A DNA stretch of 64,000 nt, taken from positions 62,001-126,000 of the forward strand of contig NZ_JAMTCK010000003.1 in the NCBI RefSeq assembly GCF_024171785.1, written 5' to 3'. The position numbers were made by a program, and so were the translations under genes. Positions within the stretch are counted from its first letter, which is position 1, and the number at the start of each line of letters is the position of its first letter. Shown here one piece after another: positions 16,391-24,506 of this stretch. The DNA is from Goodfellowiella coeruleoviolacea. Lineage in GTDB: Bacteria; Actinomycetota; Actinomycetes; Mycobacteriales; Pseudonocardiaceae. Below the pieces are notes generated by a model. That model had not been told where the DNA came from and searched no databases. It worked only from the letters and a program-made list of their open reading frames with translations.

Positions 16391-17743
16391 CTATATCGAC
16401 AGGCGCCCTTCGTTGGCTGCGATGATCACTTTCTGAGCGAGGAAACGCACAAGGTTGATGTCGTGTTCAAGCAGGTCTGCTTCCTTGTCAAAGGGGAGTA
16501 GTGGACGCGCGTTCGCGTCACCCCCAGCTTCCTTGGTGTGTACAATTCTGCATCGGATCGAGTATACTCGCCGGGCGATTTGGTCAAGCAAACTCTCATC
16601 GCTTCGCTGGTTCAGCTTGTTTACTCCAGATATCTCGTTACTTTTGCTCAGAAACTCGTGTATGTTCGGTGACTCCGCAAGGAATGCGGTAACTTCAGAT
16701 TCGTCAATGCATGCTCGCAGTGTAATCTTCAATTGGTTGCGTTCCGAGGAGGACTCCCTGGTGTTTGCCCTCATGAGATCTATAATCTTCTGTACGTCTC
16801 TATCGCTATCTATATCAAACAAGGGGTCGCGGAATGTATTGCGGATCCTGTGTAAGGTACTCTGATTTAAGAAGGTTGGGAAAAAGTGCTCGATTGCCTG
16901 GTAGTAGGCTAGATACTGTAGTAACGGGACTCCTGTAGCTGAGCTTCCGTATAGATACAGGGAAACTGCCTGCCGGGCGTAAGAAGTCCTCATGGGGCCG
17001 AGTGGTTTGTTGTGCTCATCTCGGTTGCGAGGAATTTCGAGTACGTCGTCGTCGCGCCTCATCAGAGAAAGGGGAAAGGCGCGAAGCATATCGAATTCGA
17101 AAAAAAGGGCAGACGAACATCGTTCAAGTACTTCTAACGCCTCATCGTGTCTCAGTGCGCTAGTGTTGTGGATCTTTAGCGCAACCTGTCTCTGTAGGGG
17201 CCACAAGTAAGCGTCCTTGATTGTTAAGGTGCTGACTGGACTTGCTGTCCCTAGCTCAATTTTCTGATGTTTGGCGGTGCCAATTGGTATCGGTATGCGC
17301 CAGTTAGAGCGCTCCCATATGTTTTCAAAATCGGCATATCTTTCGGCGATGTCGCCCCCCTCTAGCTCTTCGTATCCCGGAATTTCACTAAAGATCCAGC
17401 TGCTTAATATTCTTTGCCCTCTATCAAGTCCACGTACGACTGCCTCGATTGAGTTCCGTGACTTGTCTAGAAATGCACAGTAGTCTCCCAGAAAAGTCCA
17501 GTGTTCAAAATTTTCTCTTGCGAGCAGAGGGAGGAGTCTTGATTGAATAATAAAAGGTCTCCTTTGCCTGCCGTTAGGGAAATCTAATAAGAAGAACTTA
17601 CTCTCATGTTGCTCAACCTTCGACCCCCAGGATAAATCAAATCCAGTTTGCCAAGTTATTCCTATTCCTGCGGATCGGGCTCGTTGTGCAACCTCTAGTT
17701 CGGTGCCTTCTAGAGAGGTTTCAGATTCCGCTTCCTTCGTCAT
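16391..17743 (-). CDS. Unknown AT-rich protein with HEPN-like C-terminal domain
   Basis: 450 residues from ATG 17743; the gene is AT-rich with many rare-for-host codons, clearly acquired. I do not recognise the N-terminal ~260 residues (beta-rich start GITWQTGFDLSWGS, SKFFLLDFPNGRQRRPFIIQSR). The C-terminal part has LAYYQAIEHFFP (YY at 280-281). It ends with RRVYSIRCRIVHTKE, in which Arg397-x4-His402 fits the RxxxxH motif of HEPN ribonuclease domains. The hydrophobic YYQ/IEHFF helix plus a late R-x4-H helix is the pattern seen in many uncharacterised HEPN and ApeA-like defence proteins. A role as an RNA-cleaving abortive-infection protein is therefore plausible but unproven. No neighbouring MNT antitoxin is visible. 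Confidence 0.6.
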   Translation of the reverse strand: MTKEAESETSLEGTELEVAQRARSAGIGITWQTGFDLSWGSKVEQHESKFFLLDFPNGRQRRPFIIQSRLLPLLARENFEHWTFLGDYCAFLDKSRNSIEAVVRGLDRGQRILSSWIFSEIPGYEELEGGDIAERYADFENIWERSNWRIPIPIGTAKHQKIELGTASPVSTLTIKDAYLWPLQRQVALKIHNTSALRHDEALEVLERCSSALFFEFDMLRAFPLSLMRRDDDVLEIPRNRDEHNKPLGPMRTSYARQAVSLYLYGSSATGVPLLQYLAYYQAIEHFFPTFLNQSTLHRIRNTFRDPLFDIDSDRDVQKIIDLMRANTRESSSERNQLKITLRACIDESEVTAFLAESPNIHEFLSKSNEISGVNKLNQRSDESLLDQIARRVYSIRCRIVHTKEAGGDANARPLLPFDKEADLLEHDINLVRFLAQKVIIAANEGRLSI

Positions 17744-18108
17744 TTGTCTCCTAGGTATTTGGGAAACCGGCGTGACCTATGATGGAGCCTTTAGATATCT
17801 TGCCGAACTTGGCTCTAGGGGATCAAGGCGCGCCGCCGGCGGCGGCGCGCGGTGTGCATGTTGCGTTGGTGCCAGGGTCGCATCCATCCCGGCGCGCCGG
17901 GCTCCCGCTTCGCTCACGCCCGGCGGCCGGGCGGCGCGGCCAGGAGCAGTGTGAGGCAGCGGCATCGCCGACGAGGGATGAGCCAGGAGCAGCCAGCGGC
18001 ACCAGTCGGGACGATCGCGCGGTGGGTCACCGCAGGTTTGCAGGGCACGGCGATCGACGCCCGCTGACGCTCCGCGCCAGCGGCCCACGGAGAAGGTGGA
18101 CGACTAGC
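17744..18108. other. Non-coding island stretch with GC palindromes
   Basis: No convincing gene. A perfect palindrome with 10-bp arms around GGC lies at 17828-17850. A second GC-rich element (CCCGCTTCGCTCACGCC near 17906-17922, flanked by GGCGCGCC-type runs) follows. Structures of this kind occur in intergenic parts of actinobacterial integrative plasmids; the function here is unknown. The composition switches sharply from AT-rich (before about 17815) to very GC-rich. Confidence 0.5.
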
Positions 18109-18378
18109 GTGGTGGCTCAGAGGGTGTCATGTGATCTGGTGAGTCGATGCCTGGACTTGGTGGACGAGTACAGGCGGCATCATCCCGAGCAGCGCGAGGG
18201 ACAAGCCCACTACAACGTCCTGCGGCGGGAGTGGCCGGATCTTCAACACGAGGTCGTGGGCACCGACCGGAACTGCTACGGCGACGACCGCAGGCTGCCC
18301 GCGTTCCTCAGTTGGGTTGAGCGGGCGTTGTCCGCCGAGCAGCGGGAGCGGGAGGAAGGACGTCCCGGGGCGCTCTGA
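18109..18378 (+). CDS. Small island protein, 89 residues
   Basis: GTG 18109 with AGAAGGTGG about 10 bases upstream. The product has two recognisable pieces, LVDEYRRHHPEQREGQAHYNVL and NCYGDDRRLPAFLSWVERALS. No signal or membrane segment. The pattern resembles short uncharacterised proteins that accompany actinobacterial integrative elements, recalled only loosely. Good ribosome binding site and host-like codon use support it as real. It is the last gene before the right attachment site, a place usually taken by an integrase or excisionase; I see no such fold in it. Confidence 0.5.
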   Translation: MVAQRVSCDLVSRCLDLVDEYRRHHPEQREGQAHYNVLRREWPDLQHEVVGTDRNCYGDDRRLPAFLSWVERALSAEQREREEGRPGAL

Positions 18379-18410
18379 TCAACCGCGCGGGGTCCGGGCG
18401 AACAGCGAGT

Positions 18411-18432
18411 TGTAGCGACCGGTGTAGCAACG
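18411..18432 (+). promoter_or_regulatory. Paired TGTAGC decamers, right end of island
   Basis: TGTAGCGACC (18411-18420) and TGTAGCAACG (18423-18432), again at 12-bp pitch and in the same orientation as the left pair. Confidence 0.55.
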
Positions 18433-18523
18433 AGGTTGTACCGGGGTGAACGGGGACGGACGATCGTGACCCCTTGACCTGCGGGGATGGACTGCCGTGG
18501 ACCGTGGTGAACGGCCGGGAGCG

Positions 18524-18577
18524 GCCTTGAAAGCGGGAGACCCGCAAGGGTCCGGGGGTTCAAATCCCTCCGCTTCC
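18524..18577 (+). repeat. attR: 54-bp copy of the tRNA-Ser 3' part
   Basis: Identical to 14065-14118. It lacks the 5' half of the tRNA, so it is not a functional tRNA gene. Marks the right boundary of the island. Confidence 0.93.
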
Positions 18578-18729
18578 ACCCATAGCCCCTGACCTGCGGA
18601 AACGTGGGTCAGGGGTGATCTGCGCAGTGCATGCTTGAGCGCACACAGCGCTTCCAGTGCACACGCCTGGCGGCATTGGGAGCGCGCTGGCTCCTCAGTG
18701 CGTGCGGCAGTTAGTCGGGACTTTGAACC

Positions 18730-19350
18730 GTGAACGAGACCATGAAGTTGGTCGAACTGCTGGCGGACAAACGGGCGGTTCTCTTCGATTTCGACGGCCC
18801 CGTTTGCGATGTGTTCGCCGGCTTGCGGGCTTCGGACATCGCCGCTGACCTGGTGGCGCTGCTGCGTCGACTCGACGTCGAGATGACGCCTGTGCTTGCC
18901 GCTGAGCGGGACCCCATGGCGGTGTTGCGCTTCGCCGCGACAGCCGAGCCGGCGGTGACCCGAGCGGTGGAGGACGCGCTCTGCGCCGCCGAACTGGCCG
19001 CGGTAGACATGGCCAGGCCGACCCGAGGGGGAGTGGAGACCGTCCTGGCGTGCCTGGCGGCGGGGAAGGTCGCGGCGGTCGTGAGCAACAACTCCGCCGC
19101 TGCTGTTCACCGATACCTCGACAGCCACGACCTGACGGGGACGGTGTGGCCGGTGGTGGGTCGGCCGTACGCGGAGCCAGACCGCATGAAGCCGAGCCCG
19201 GAGCCCCTCGAACGGACGTTGGCGCAGTTGCCCGTTGCCGCGGGCGAGGCCGTGCTGATCGGCGTGTGCCGGTCGCGGTGGAAGACGGCCTCTGGTGGGC
19301 TCAACTGGGTGCCGGTGCCCCGGACGAGACGACACATCGGGCAGTCGTAG
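18730..19350 (+). pseudogene. HAD-like hydrolase with disrupted C-terminus
   Basis: 206 residues from GTG 18730 (or ATG 18742). HAD motif I is intact (VLFDFDGPVCD, Asp20/Asp22), motif II appears as VVSNNSAAAV, and motif III as MKPSPEPLERTL. After VLIG, where motif IV (GDSxxD) should stand, the frame turns into Arg/Trp/Pro-rich sequence and stops. In the neighbouring frame VAVEDGLWWAQLGAGAPDE continues in a more HAD-like way, so a frameshift near 19265 is likely. Lies just outside the right repeat and could be a leftover of an older insertion, as such HAD genes are common beside actinobacterial integrative elements. Confidence 0.5.
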
Positions 19351-19443
19351 TCCGCTGGCGCGTGGTTTCGCATCGGCGGAATGTACGGGTGTTTTTGTGG
19401 CCACGGGTGGGTTGCTGCTCCGGTCGGACTATTTCCGGGCTGC

Positions 19444-19555
19444 TTTTCGTTGTCTTTGGTTCGGCGTTTGGGGCTATTCGGGACGGCGGAGATAACGAGT
19501 TGGTGGGTGCGTGCCTGGGGTGGTGGTCGCGGGCGTAGTTTCGGGGCTGTCCTGT
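19444..19555 (+). repeat. Duplicated upstream region, copy 1
   Basis: Similar to 21590-21700 over about 110 bp. Shared blocks include TTGGGGCTA (with one change), GATAACGA-TTGGT and GGGCGTAG--TCGG-GCTGTCC. Each copy ends some 75-80 bp before a TTG start of the two paralogous surface proteins, so it probably carries their promoter. Confidence 0.65.
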
Positions 19556-19630
19556 TGGTGCCATGGGCTGGCAACGGGATCGGGGGACGTGTGGGCTGGC
19601 GTCATGGCTGCTGCGCCTTGAGGGGATGAT

Positions 19631-21445
19631 TTGTCGGCTACCACCGCGCGCCGAATTGTGGCGAGATTGGGCGCGCTTTCACTGAGTTCCGCGCTTGCGC
19701 TAGGGGGAATGGTCGCCGGGACGGCGTTGGCGGAGGGGACGGGCGGCACGCCCGGCGCCGCCACGGACTCGGCCACCGCGCCCGTGCCGGACGGCTCGAC
19801 CACGCCGGAGTCGCCGGGCACCGCTGATCCGTCACCACCGCCGGCCGAGTCAGCGCCGCCGGCGGCACCTCCGGCCGCCCCGCCCTCGGTACCGCCCGCG
19901 GGGCAACCGCCGCAGGACGCCCATGTGGGCGACTGGCCCGACCTGCGGGTCACCGCCAGCTTCTCCAAGGCCGCCTACGGGCCGGACGAGCAGCTGCGCA
20001 TCACCGTGGAGGTCAGCAACGCCGGTGCGGTGCCCGCCGCCGGGGTCCGGGTGCGCTACGACCCGGCGCCGAACGGGGTGCGCCTGGACGACCCGGGCTG
20101 GGGGGAGCTGGGCACCGGGGTCGCCCTCGCGCCAGGGGAGAAGCGGACGCTGCAGCTGACCGGGAAGCGGTTCGACGACAACGCCGTTCCGGTCCGGTTC
20201 TCCGGTGATGTCGTGAGCGACCCGGCCGAGGACGCGAATCCGGCGGACAACCGGTTCGACATCCAGGCGAACATCGACGGCCCGGTGGGTGAGGTCTCCG
20301 GGGTCGTCTTCCACGACGTCAACGGGAACGGCACGCCCGACCCGGCCGAGGCGATCGGGCGCACCGAGGTGCTGCTGGAGGACAACGGCCACCCGGCCCG
20401 CGGCTTCCTGGCGGTCACCGACGAGCAGGGGCAGTACACCGTCAAGGACGTCCCGGTCGGGGACTACCACGTCTCGCTCACCGCGCGGGACTGGGCGGTG
20501 AGCGCCGGGACATCGCGCGTCACGGTGAAGCCGGGCAAGAACAAGGACACCCACGTCCGGGCCGTGCACCCGGTGTTCGGCACGCTCAGCGCGTCGATGA
20601 AGCTGGACCGGGACACCTACCAGCCGGGCGACACCGCCAAGGTCCAGGTGACCCTGGTCAACCGGGGCACGGTCGACGTGGTCGGGGTGACCGCGGGCTG
20701 CAACGGCTACGGCAACCCGAACGGCCTGAAGGGTGACGGGGCTGGTTGGGGCGCGCTGGCGCACCGGGGTGCCGGGGTCACGGTTCCGGCCGGCGCCACC
20801 ATCACCGTGGACGTGTCCGAGGCCGTGCCGGCGGAGGCCCGCAGGTTCGGGTACGTGCAGGCGTCGTGCGGTTTCACCAACGGTGACGACGACCGGGACT
20901 GGGACGAGCTGTGGGCGGTGGCCAGGGCCAAGGTGCCGGGGGCCAGCGGCGGCGCCACGGGCGTGCTCAGCTACGACGACGACAAGGACGGCCAGGCCAC
21001 CGGCGACGGCGTGGCCAACACCAAGCTGGTGCTGCTCGACGCCGACACCCGCAAGGTCGTGACCAGGGGCTACACCGACGCGGCCGGCAAGATCGCGTTC
21101 GGCGACGTGCCCGCCGGCCGCTACGACCTGTACGTGGTGGGGCCGTGGCAGGAGCGGGACCCCGAACAGGTCTACGAGTTGCGCGGTGACGAGGTGACCG
21201 ACTGGGGCTACCTGTGGGTGGTGCCCGGTCCCAACCAGCCCGATCCCGAGGGGCAGGCACCGACCGACCCGGGCGCGCCCGCCGGTCCGGGCGGTCCGGC
21301 TGGCTCGGGTTCGGTGCCGACCCGGCCGGCGGGGCTGGCCGCCACCGGAGCGGACGCGGTCGGGCTGCTGGTGCCCGCGCTGGTGGCGCTGGCCGCCGGC
21401 GTCGGCCTGCTGGTGGTGACGCGCCGCCGCAGGGCGGCGGCCTGA
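19631..21445 (+). CDS. Cell-wall-anchored surface protein with Cna-B/SdrD-like repeats and LAxTG signal
   Basis: 604 residues from TTG 19631, chosen because AGGGG stands 6 bases upstream exactly as in its paralogue. Signal peptide 1-34, then a Ser/Pro/Ala-rich linker (35-98). Two modules follow, each consisting of an extracellular CARDB-like beta domain (PDLRVTASFSKAAYGPDE; LSASMKLDRDTYQPGD) and a Cna-B/SdrD-like domain (VSGVVFHDVNGNGTPDPAE; GVLSYDDDKDGQATGDG, with Ca-binding-like Asp/Asn clusters). The C-terminus has LAATG at about 569-573, a hydrophobic helix and RRRRAAA, the class E sortase sorting signal of actinobacteria. It should be covalently attached to peptidoglycan. A tandem paralogue lies at 21782. 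Confidence 0.88.
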   Translation: MSATTARRIVARLGALSLSSALALGGMVAGTALAEGTGGTPGAATDSATAPVPDGSTTPESPGTADPSPPPAESAPPAAPPAAPPSVPPAGQPPQDAHVGDWPDLRVTASFSKAAYGPDEQLRITVEVSNAGAVPAAGVRVRYDPAPNGVRLDDPGWGELGTGVALAPGEKRTLQLTGKRFDDNAVPVRFSGDVVSDPAEDANPADNRFDIQANIDGPVGEVSGVVFHDVNGNGTPDPAEAIGRTEVLLEDNGHPARGFLAVTDEQGQYTVKDVPVGDYHVSLTARDWAVSAGTSRVTVKPGKNKDTHVRAVHPVFGTLSASMKLDRDTYQPGDTAKVQVTLVNRGTVDVVGVTAGCNGYGNPNGLKGDGAGWGALAHRGAGVTVPAGATITVDVSEAVPAEARRFGYVQASCGFTNGDDDRDWDELWAVARAKVPGASGGATGVLSYDDDKDGQATGDGVANTKLVLLDADTRKVVTRGYTDAAGKIAFGDVPAGRYDLYVVGPWQERDPEQVYELRGDEVTDWGYLWVVPGPNQPDPEGQAPTDPGAPAGPGGPAGSGSVPTRPAGLAATGADAVGLLVPALVALAAGVGLLVVTRRRRAAA

Positions 21446-21454
21446 CCGGGTGAG

Positions 21455-21498
21455 CGGCTGATCGGTGGGGCGGCGCGGGACGTTGCCCACCGATCAGC
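21455..21498 (+). terminator. Terminator after the LAxTG protein gene
   Basis: Perfect 14-bp arms 21455-21468 and 21485-21498 with a 16-base loop, 10 bp after the stop. Confidence 0.75.
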
Positions 21499-21589
21499 CT
21501 CCGGTCGCGAAGTGGATTCCTGGAAACGTGCCGGACGCTCGAAATCGCCGTGTGTTGCTGGTATGTTCGGCCGAATTTCGGGGTCCTTT

Positions 21590-21700
21590 TTTGTTGCCCT
21601 CGTTCGCCGCTTGGGGCTAGTGGATCGAGTGCGGATAACGAATTGGTCGTCGGGTGGCCGATGGCGTGCTACGGGCGTAGCGTCGGTGCTGTCCGGCCTG
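21590..21700 (+). repeat. Duplicated upstream region, copy 2
   Basis: Partner of 19444-19555, similar in sequence and in distance to the following TTG start. Confidence 0.65.
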
Positions 21701-21781
21701 GTCCGAGGCCAGTAGCAGAATCGGAATCGGAGCCGGGTCAGGGCCGCGCTGTGTCCGCATTGCTTCACTAAGGGGTTGAAT

Positions 21782-23212
21782 TTGTTCTCCACTGCTGCGC
21801 GCCGATTTGCGGCGAGCTGGGGCGCGCTTTCGCTGGCTTTCGTGATCTCCTCCGGTGGGCTGGCCGCCGGCGTGGCGTCGGCGGCGGAGCCGGCTGACGC
21901 CAGGCCCGACCTGCGGGTGTCCGTCAACTTCACCAAGGACGTGTACGACAACGAGCCACCCGAGGTGGTGGTGTCGGTGACCAACGTGGGCACCGCGGCC
22001 GCCACGAGTGTCTGGGGCAGGCAGGTTGAGGAGCCCACCCGCCTGCGCCTGAACCGCAGCACCTGGGGGCCGTTCCGAGGCGCGCGGATCGAACCGGGGC
22101 AGACCCTCACCGGCACCCTGCAGGGCTACTACGGTGACCAGGTCTCGACCGTGCTCACCTTCACCGGCAGTGTGATCGACACCGTGGCCGGCGACGCGAA
22201 CGAGGCGGACAACCACTTCGCGGTTCGCGCGATCGCCGAGGGCCTGCGCGGTGGCGTGTCCGCCACCGTGCTGATCGACAACCCCGAGCAGCCGCCCCTG
22301 GCCGGCGTGGGGGTCGAGGTGTGGAGCCCGAGCCTGAACAAGAACTTCGGGCGGCGGACCACGGACGCGCGGGGCGTCTTCTCCTACCCCGACCTGCCCG
22401 CCGGCGAGTACGAACTCTGGCTGCTCGACGGCTGGACGGTCCAGCCCGGCCTCGGGCGGTTCCACGTGTACCCCAACAAGCAGAACAGCACGTTCTTCCG
22501 GGGCGTCCGGACCAACACCAACGACCTGGCCGCGGCCGTGGAGTTCCAGCGGGACGGCTACCAGCCGGGCGAGTCGGCCCAGGTCGCGGTGACCCTGACC
22601 AACAGGGGCACGACCGACCTGGCGGGCGTGCGCGCGGCCTGCACCGGCGCCAGGGACCCGTACGCGCTCACCGGTGCGGGTGCCGGCTGGGGTGAACTGG
22701 ACCGGTACGCCGGCAGGGGCGTGACCGTGCCCGCGGGGCGGTCCGTGACCGTGACGGTGTCGGAGCGGGTGCCGGAGGCGGCGCGCGAGCGGGGTTATGT
22801 CGAGGTGTCCTGCGGGTTCGGCAACGGCGACGACAACGACGACTTCAACCACCCGTGGGCGAGCGCGCTGGCCAGGGTGCCTGGCATGACCGGTGGCGCC
22901 ACCGTGACCGTGGCCTGGGACCGCAACAACGACGGCCAGCTCGCCGGTGACGGGGTGGCCGGTGCCGAGCTGGTGCTGGTCGATGTCGTGTCGGGCGCGG
23001 AAACGGCCAGGTCGGTCACCGACGCCACCGGCCGGGCCGAGTTCCGCGATGTCCCGGCCGGCCGGTACCGGTTGGCCACCGGCGGCCTGTGGCGGCCGGA
23101 GTACCCGGACGACGCCGACAACACCCGCGACGTGCTGGGTGGCGGCGTGCGCGACCTGGGCGATTTCCTGGTCCGGCCCGCGTTCGTCCGGCCGGGCACG
23201 CCGGATTCCTGA
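21782..23212 (+). CDS. Secreted paralogue of the LAxTG surface protein, without anchor
   Basis: 476 residues from TTG 21782; the AGGGGTTGAAT-TTG context copies that of the gene before it, and an earlier TTG at 21776 is less likely. The signal peptide (ARRFAASWGALSLAFVISSG...) aligns with the paralogue down to the DNA. The same order of beta domains is kept: PDLRVSVNFTKDVYDNE, GVSATVLIDNPEQPPLAG, AVEFQRDGYQPGESAQ, TVAWDRNNDGQLAGDG. The Pro-rich linker and the whole LAxTG-TM-Arg tail are missing; the protein ends at GTPDS. So it is probably released or held non-covalently. The pair arose by tandem duplication followed by loss or gain of the anchor. Confidence 0.87.
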   Translation: MFSTAARRFAASWGALSLAFVISSGGLAAGVASAAEPADARPDLRVSVNFTKDVYDNEPPEVVVSVTNVGTAAATSVWGRQVEEPTRLRLNRSTWGPFRGARIEPGQTLTGTLQGYYGDQVSTVLTFTGSVIDTVAGDANEADNHFAVRAIAEGLRGGVSATVLIDNPEQPPLAGVGVEVWSPSLNKNFGRRTTDARGVFSYPDLPAGEYELWLLDGWTVQPGLGRFHVYPNKQNSTFFRGVRTNTNDLAAAVEFQRDGYQPGESAQVAVTLTNRGTTDLAGVRAACTGARDPYALTGAGAGWGELDRYAGRGVTVPAGRSVTVTVSERVPEAARERGYVEVSCGFGNGDDNDDFNHPWASALARVPGMTGGATVTVAWDRNNDGQLAGDGVAGAELVLVDVVSGAETARSVTDATGRAEFRDVPAGRYRLATGGLWRPEYPDDADNTRDVLGGGVRDLGDFLVRPAFVRPGTPDS

Positions 23213-23222
23213 CCGCGGGTAT

Positions 23223-23263
23223 TCGCCCGAACACGCGCCGCGCGTTCGGGCGATTTCTTTTTT
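23223..23263 (+). terminator. Intrinsic terminator after the paralogue
   Basis: TCGCCCGAAC (23223-23232) pairs with GTTCGGGCGA (23244-23253) and is followed by TTTCTTTTTT, a proper U-tract. Confidence 0.9.
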
Positions 23264-23295
23264 CCTGTTTTCTCGGGCTGTTTTTCTGACCTCTG

Positions 23296-23312
23296 GTTCA
23301 GTTCAACTGAAC
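23296..23312. promoter_or_regulatory. Perfect palindrome upstream of lipoprotein gene
   Basis: GTTCAGTTCAACTGAAC has 8-bp arms around one base and lies about 90 bp before the lipoprotein start. Candidate operator for an unknown regulator. Confidence 0.5.
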
Positions 23313-23403
23313 TCGGGTGCACGAACTTGCGTTGTGTTTTTCGGATTGGCAGGATGCGGCGCTGTTTCCATTTTCCGCTCATTCGATTCTGGTTGGGGAG
23401 AAA

Positions 23404-23973
23404 GTGAAGAAGCTCGTCGTGTCGCTCGCTGTCGTGGCGCTGGGGCTGGCCGGGTGCGGCAGCTCGGTCACCGGGTCCGCCAAGACCGCGCAGTCCACCG
23501 GTCAGGCCGAGCAGAGCAGCACCGGGGCCGCGCAGGACGCCAAGGACGACAAGGCCGCGCCAGCCGGCGACCAGGAGGTGGCGTTCGGCGAGAAGGTGGT
23601 CGTCAAGCAGGACTCGACAACCGAGTACTCGGTCACGATCGGGGCGCCCGAGGAGGTCACCGAGAAGACGGACTTCCCGCCCGAGGGCCGCTACGTGAGC
23701 GTGGCCGCCTCGGCGGCGTTGACCGACGGTGTGCTGGCCGTGGTCAGCGAGGACGACTTCGTGCTGGTCGACTCGCAGGGCAAGAAGTACGAGCCCACCC
23801 CGGCCGGGCTGGACCTGGAGAACGCGTTCATCCACATGCTGGGCACGGTCGGCGAGACCAAGACCGGCACGATCTTCTACGACGTGCCGACCGGCGCCAA
23901 GGGGTTCTCCGTGGTGTTCACACCGACCGACAACAACGAGAAGCCGGTGGGCGTGACCGCCACCTGGAAGTGA
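23404..23973 (+). CDS. Lipoprotein, DUF4352-like
   Basis: 189 residues from GTG 23404 with GGGGAGAAA upstream. The signal peptide ends in the lipobox LAGC (LGLAGCGSS), so Cys20 should be lipidated and the protein held on the outer face of the membrane. A low-complexity Ser/Gln/Asp linker (about 25-55) precedes a beta-sandwich-like domain with VKQDSTTEYSVTIGAPEE, GRYVSVAASAALTDG and FYDVPTGAKGFSVVFTP, which resembles the DUF4352 (Telokin-like) fold. Function unknown. It follows the surface protein pair but has its own upstream palindrome. Confidence 0.8.
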   Translation: MKKLVVSLAVVALGLAGCGSSVTGSAKTAQSTGQAEQSSTGAAQDAKDDKAAPAGDQEVAFGEKVVVKQDSTTEYSVTIGAPEEVTEKTDFPPEGRYVSVAASAALTDGVLAVVSEDDFVLVDSQGKKYEPTPAGLDLENAFIHMLGTVGETKTGTIFYDVPTGAKGFSVVFTPTDNNEKPVGVTATWK

Positions 23974-24043
23974 CCGCGACCGGGAAATGACCGCGGCTGG
24001 AAATGACCGCGGCCCCGGCGCACCTGGCTGACACGATGGCCGG

Positions 24044-24415
24044 ATGACAGCTCGGTTCAAGGACCTGTGCCTGGACGCCAACGACCACCAGCGGCTGGCC
24101 GACTGGTGGTGCGCGGCACTCGGGTACGTGCGCAGGGACAGCCTGGCGGAGCCCGAGGACGGGTGGGTGCGGCCGGTTGACTGGCCGGTGCCGATCGTGG
24201 ACGTGACCGGCGCGGGCCCGCTGATCTGGATCGTGCCGGTGCCCGAGGCGAAAACCGGCAAGAACCGCATGCACGTGGACGTCTGGGGGGACACCGAGGA
24301 GCTGCTCGCGGCCGGCGCGACGCTGGTGCGGCGGCGCGGCGGCGACATCGAGTGGGACGTGCTCGCCGACCCGGAGGGCAACGAGTTCTGCGTGTTCGCC
24401 CCCCGGGGCGACTGA
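24044..24415 (+). CDS. VOC/glyoxalase-like protein
   Basis: 123 residues from ATG 24044. Begins FKDLCLDANDHQRLADWWCAALGY and closes with VLADPEGNEFCVF, the two beta-alpha-beta-beta-beta halves of a vicinal oxygen chelate fold. The pattern PVPEAKTGKNRMHVDVWG is shared with the VOC protein at 33745 (VPETKTVKNRLHFDL), so the two are paralogues. No substrate can be inferred; many members bind small hydrophobic drugs or metabolites. Confidence 0.88.
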   Translation: MTARFKDLCLDANDHQRLADWWCAALGYVRRDSLAEPEDGWVRPVDWPVPIVDVTGAGPLIWIVPVPEAKTGKNRMHVDVWGDTEELLAAGATLVRRRGGDIEWDVLADPEGNEFCVFAPRGD

Positions 24416-24506
24416 CCGGCCGGCCGGCCGGGCCCGGTCGGGTGCTGTCGCCATCGCCACAGCGCGGAGCACCAGCGCTGCCGGCCGGTCACACCTAGGA
24501 TCAATT

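Larger units (their letters stand above)
14065..18577. mobile_element. Integrated genomic island at tRNA-Ser, integrase not recognisable
   Basis: The element is bounded by a perfect 54-bp direct repeat of the tRNA-Ser 3' part. Inside are genes with visibly lower GC and relaxed third positions (14400-15000, 16130-17760) mixed with high-GC fragments. Cargo comprises a DndB-like fragment, a truncated DUF5919-type regulator, NUDIX and HD hydrolases, a 450-residue HEPN-like protein and an 89-residue small protein. Each end carries a pair of TGTAGC-type decamers 12 bp apart, as expected for integrase binding. I find no integrase, excisionase, replication or transfer gene, so the island is probably a degraded remnant or was mobilised in trans. 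Confidence 0.85.

Noticed and set aside
23260-23400. A third copy of the duplicated upstream region before the lipoprotein gene
   Set aside because: Only short T-rich strings resemble copies 1 and 2; the shared GATAACGA and GGGCGTAG blocks are missing.
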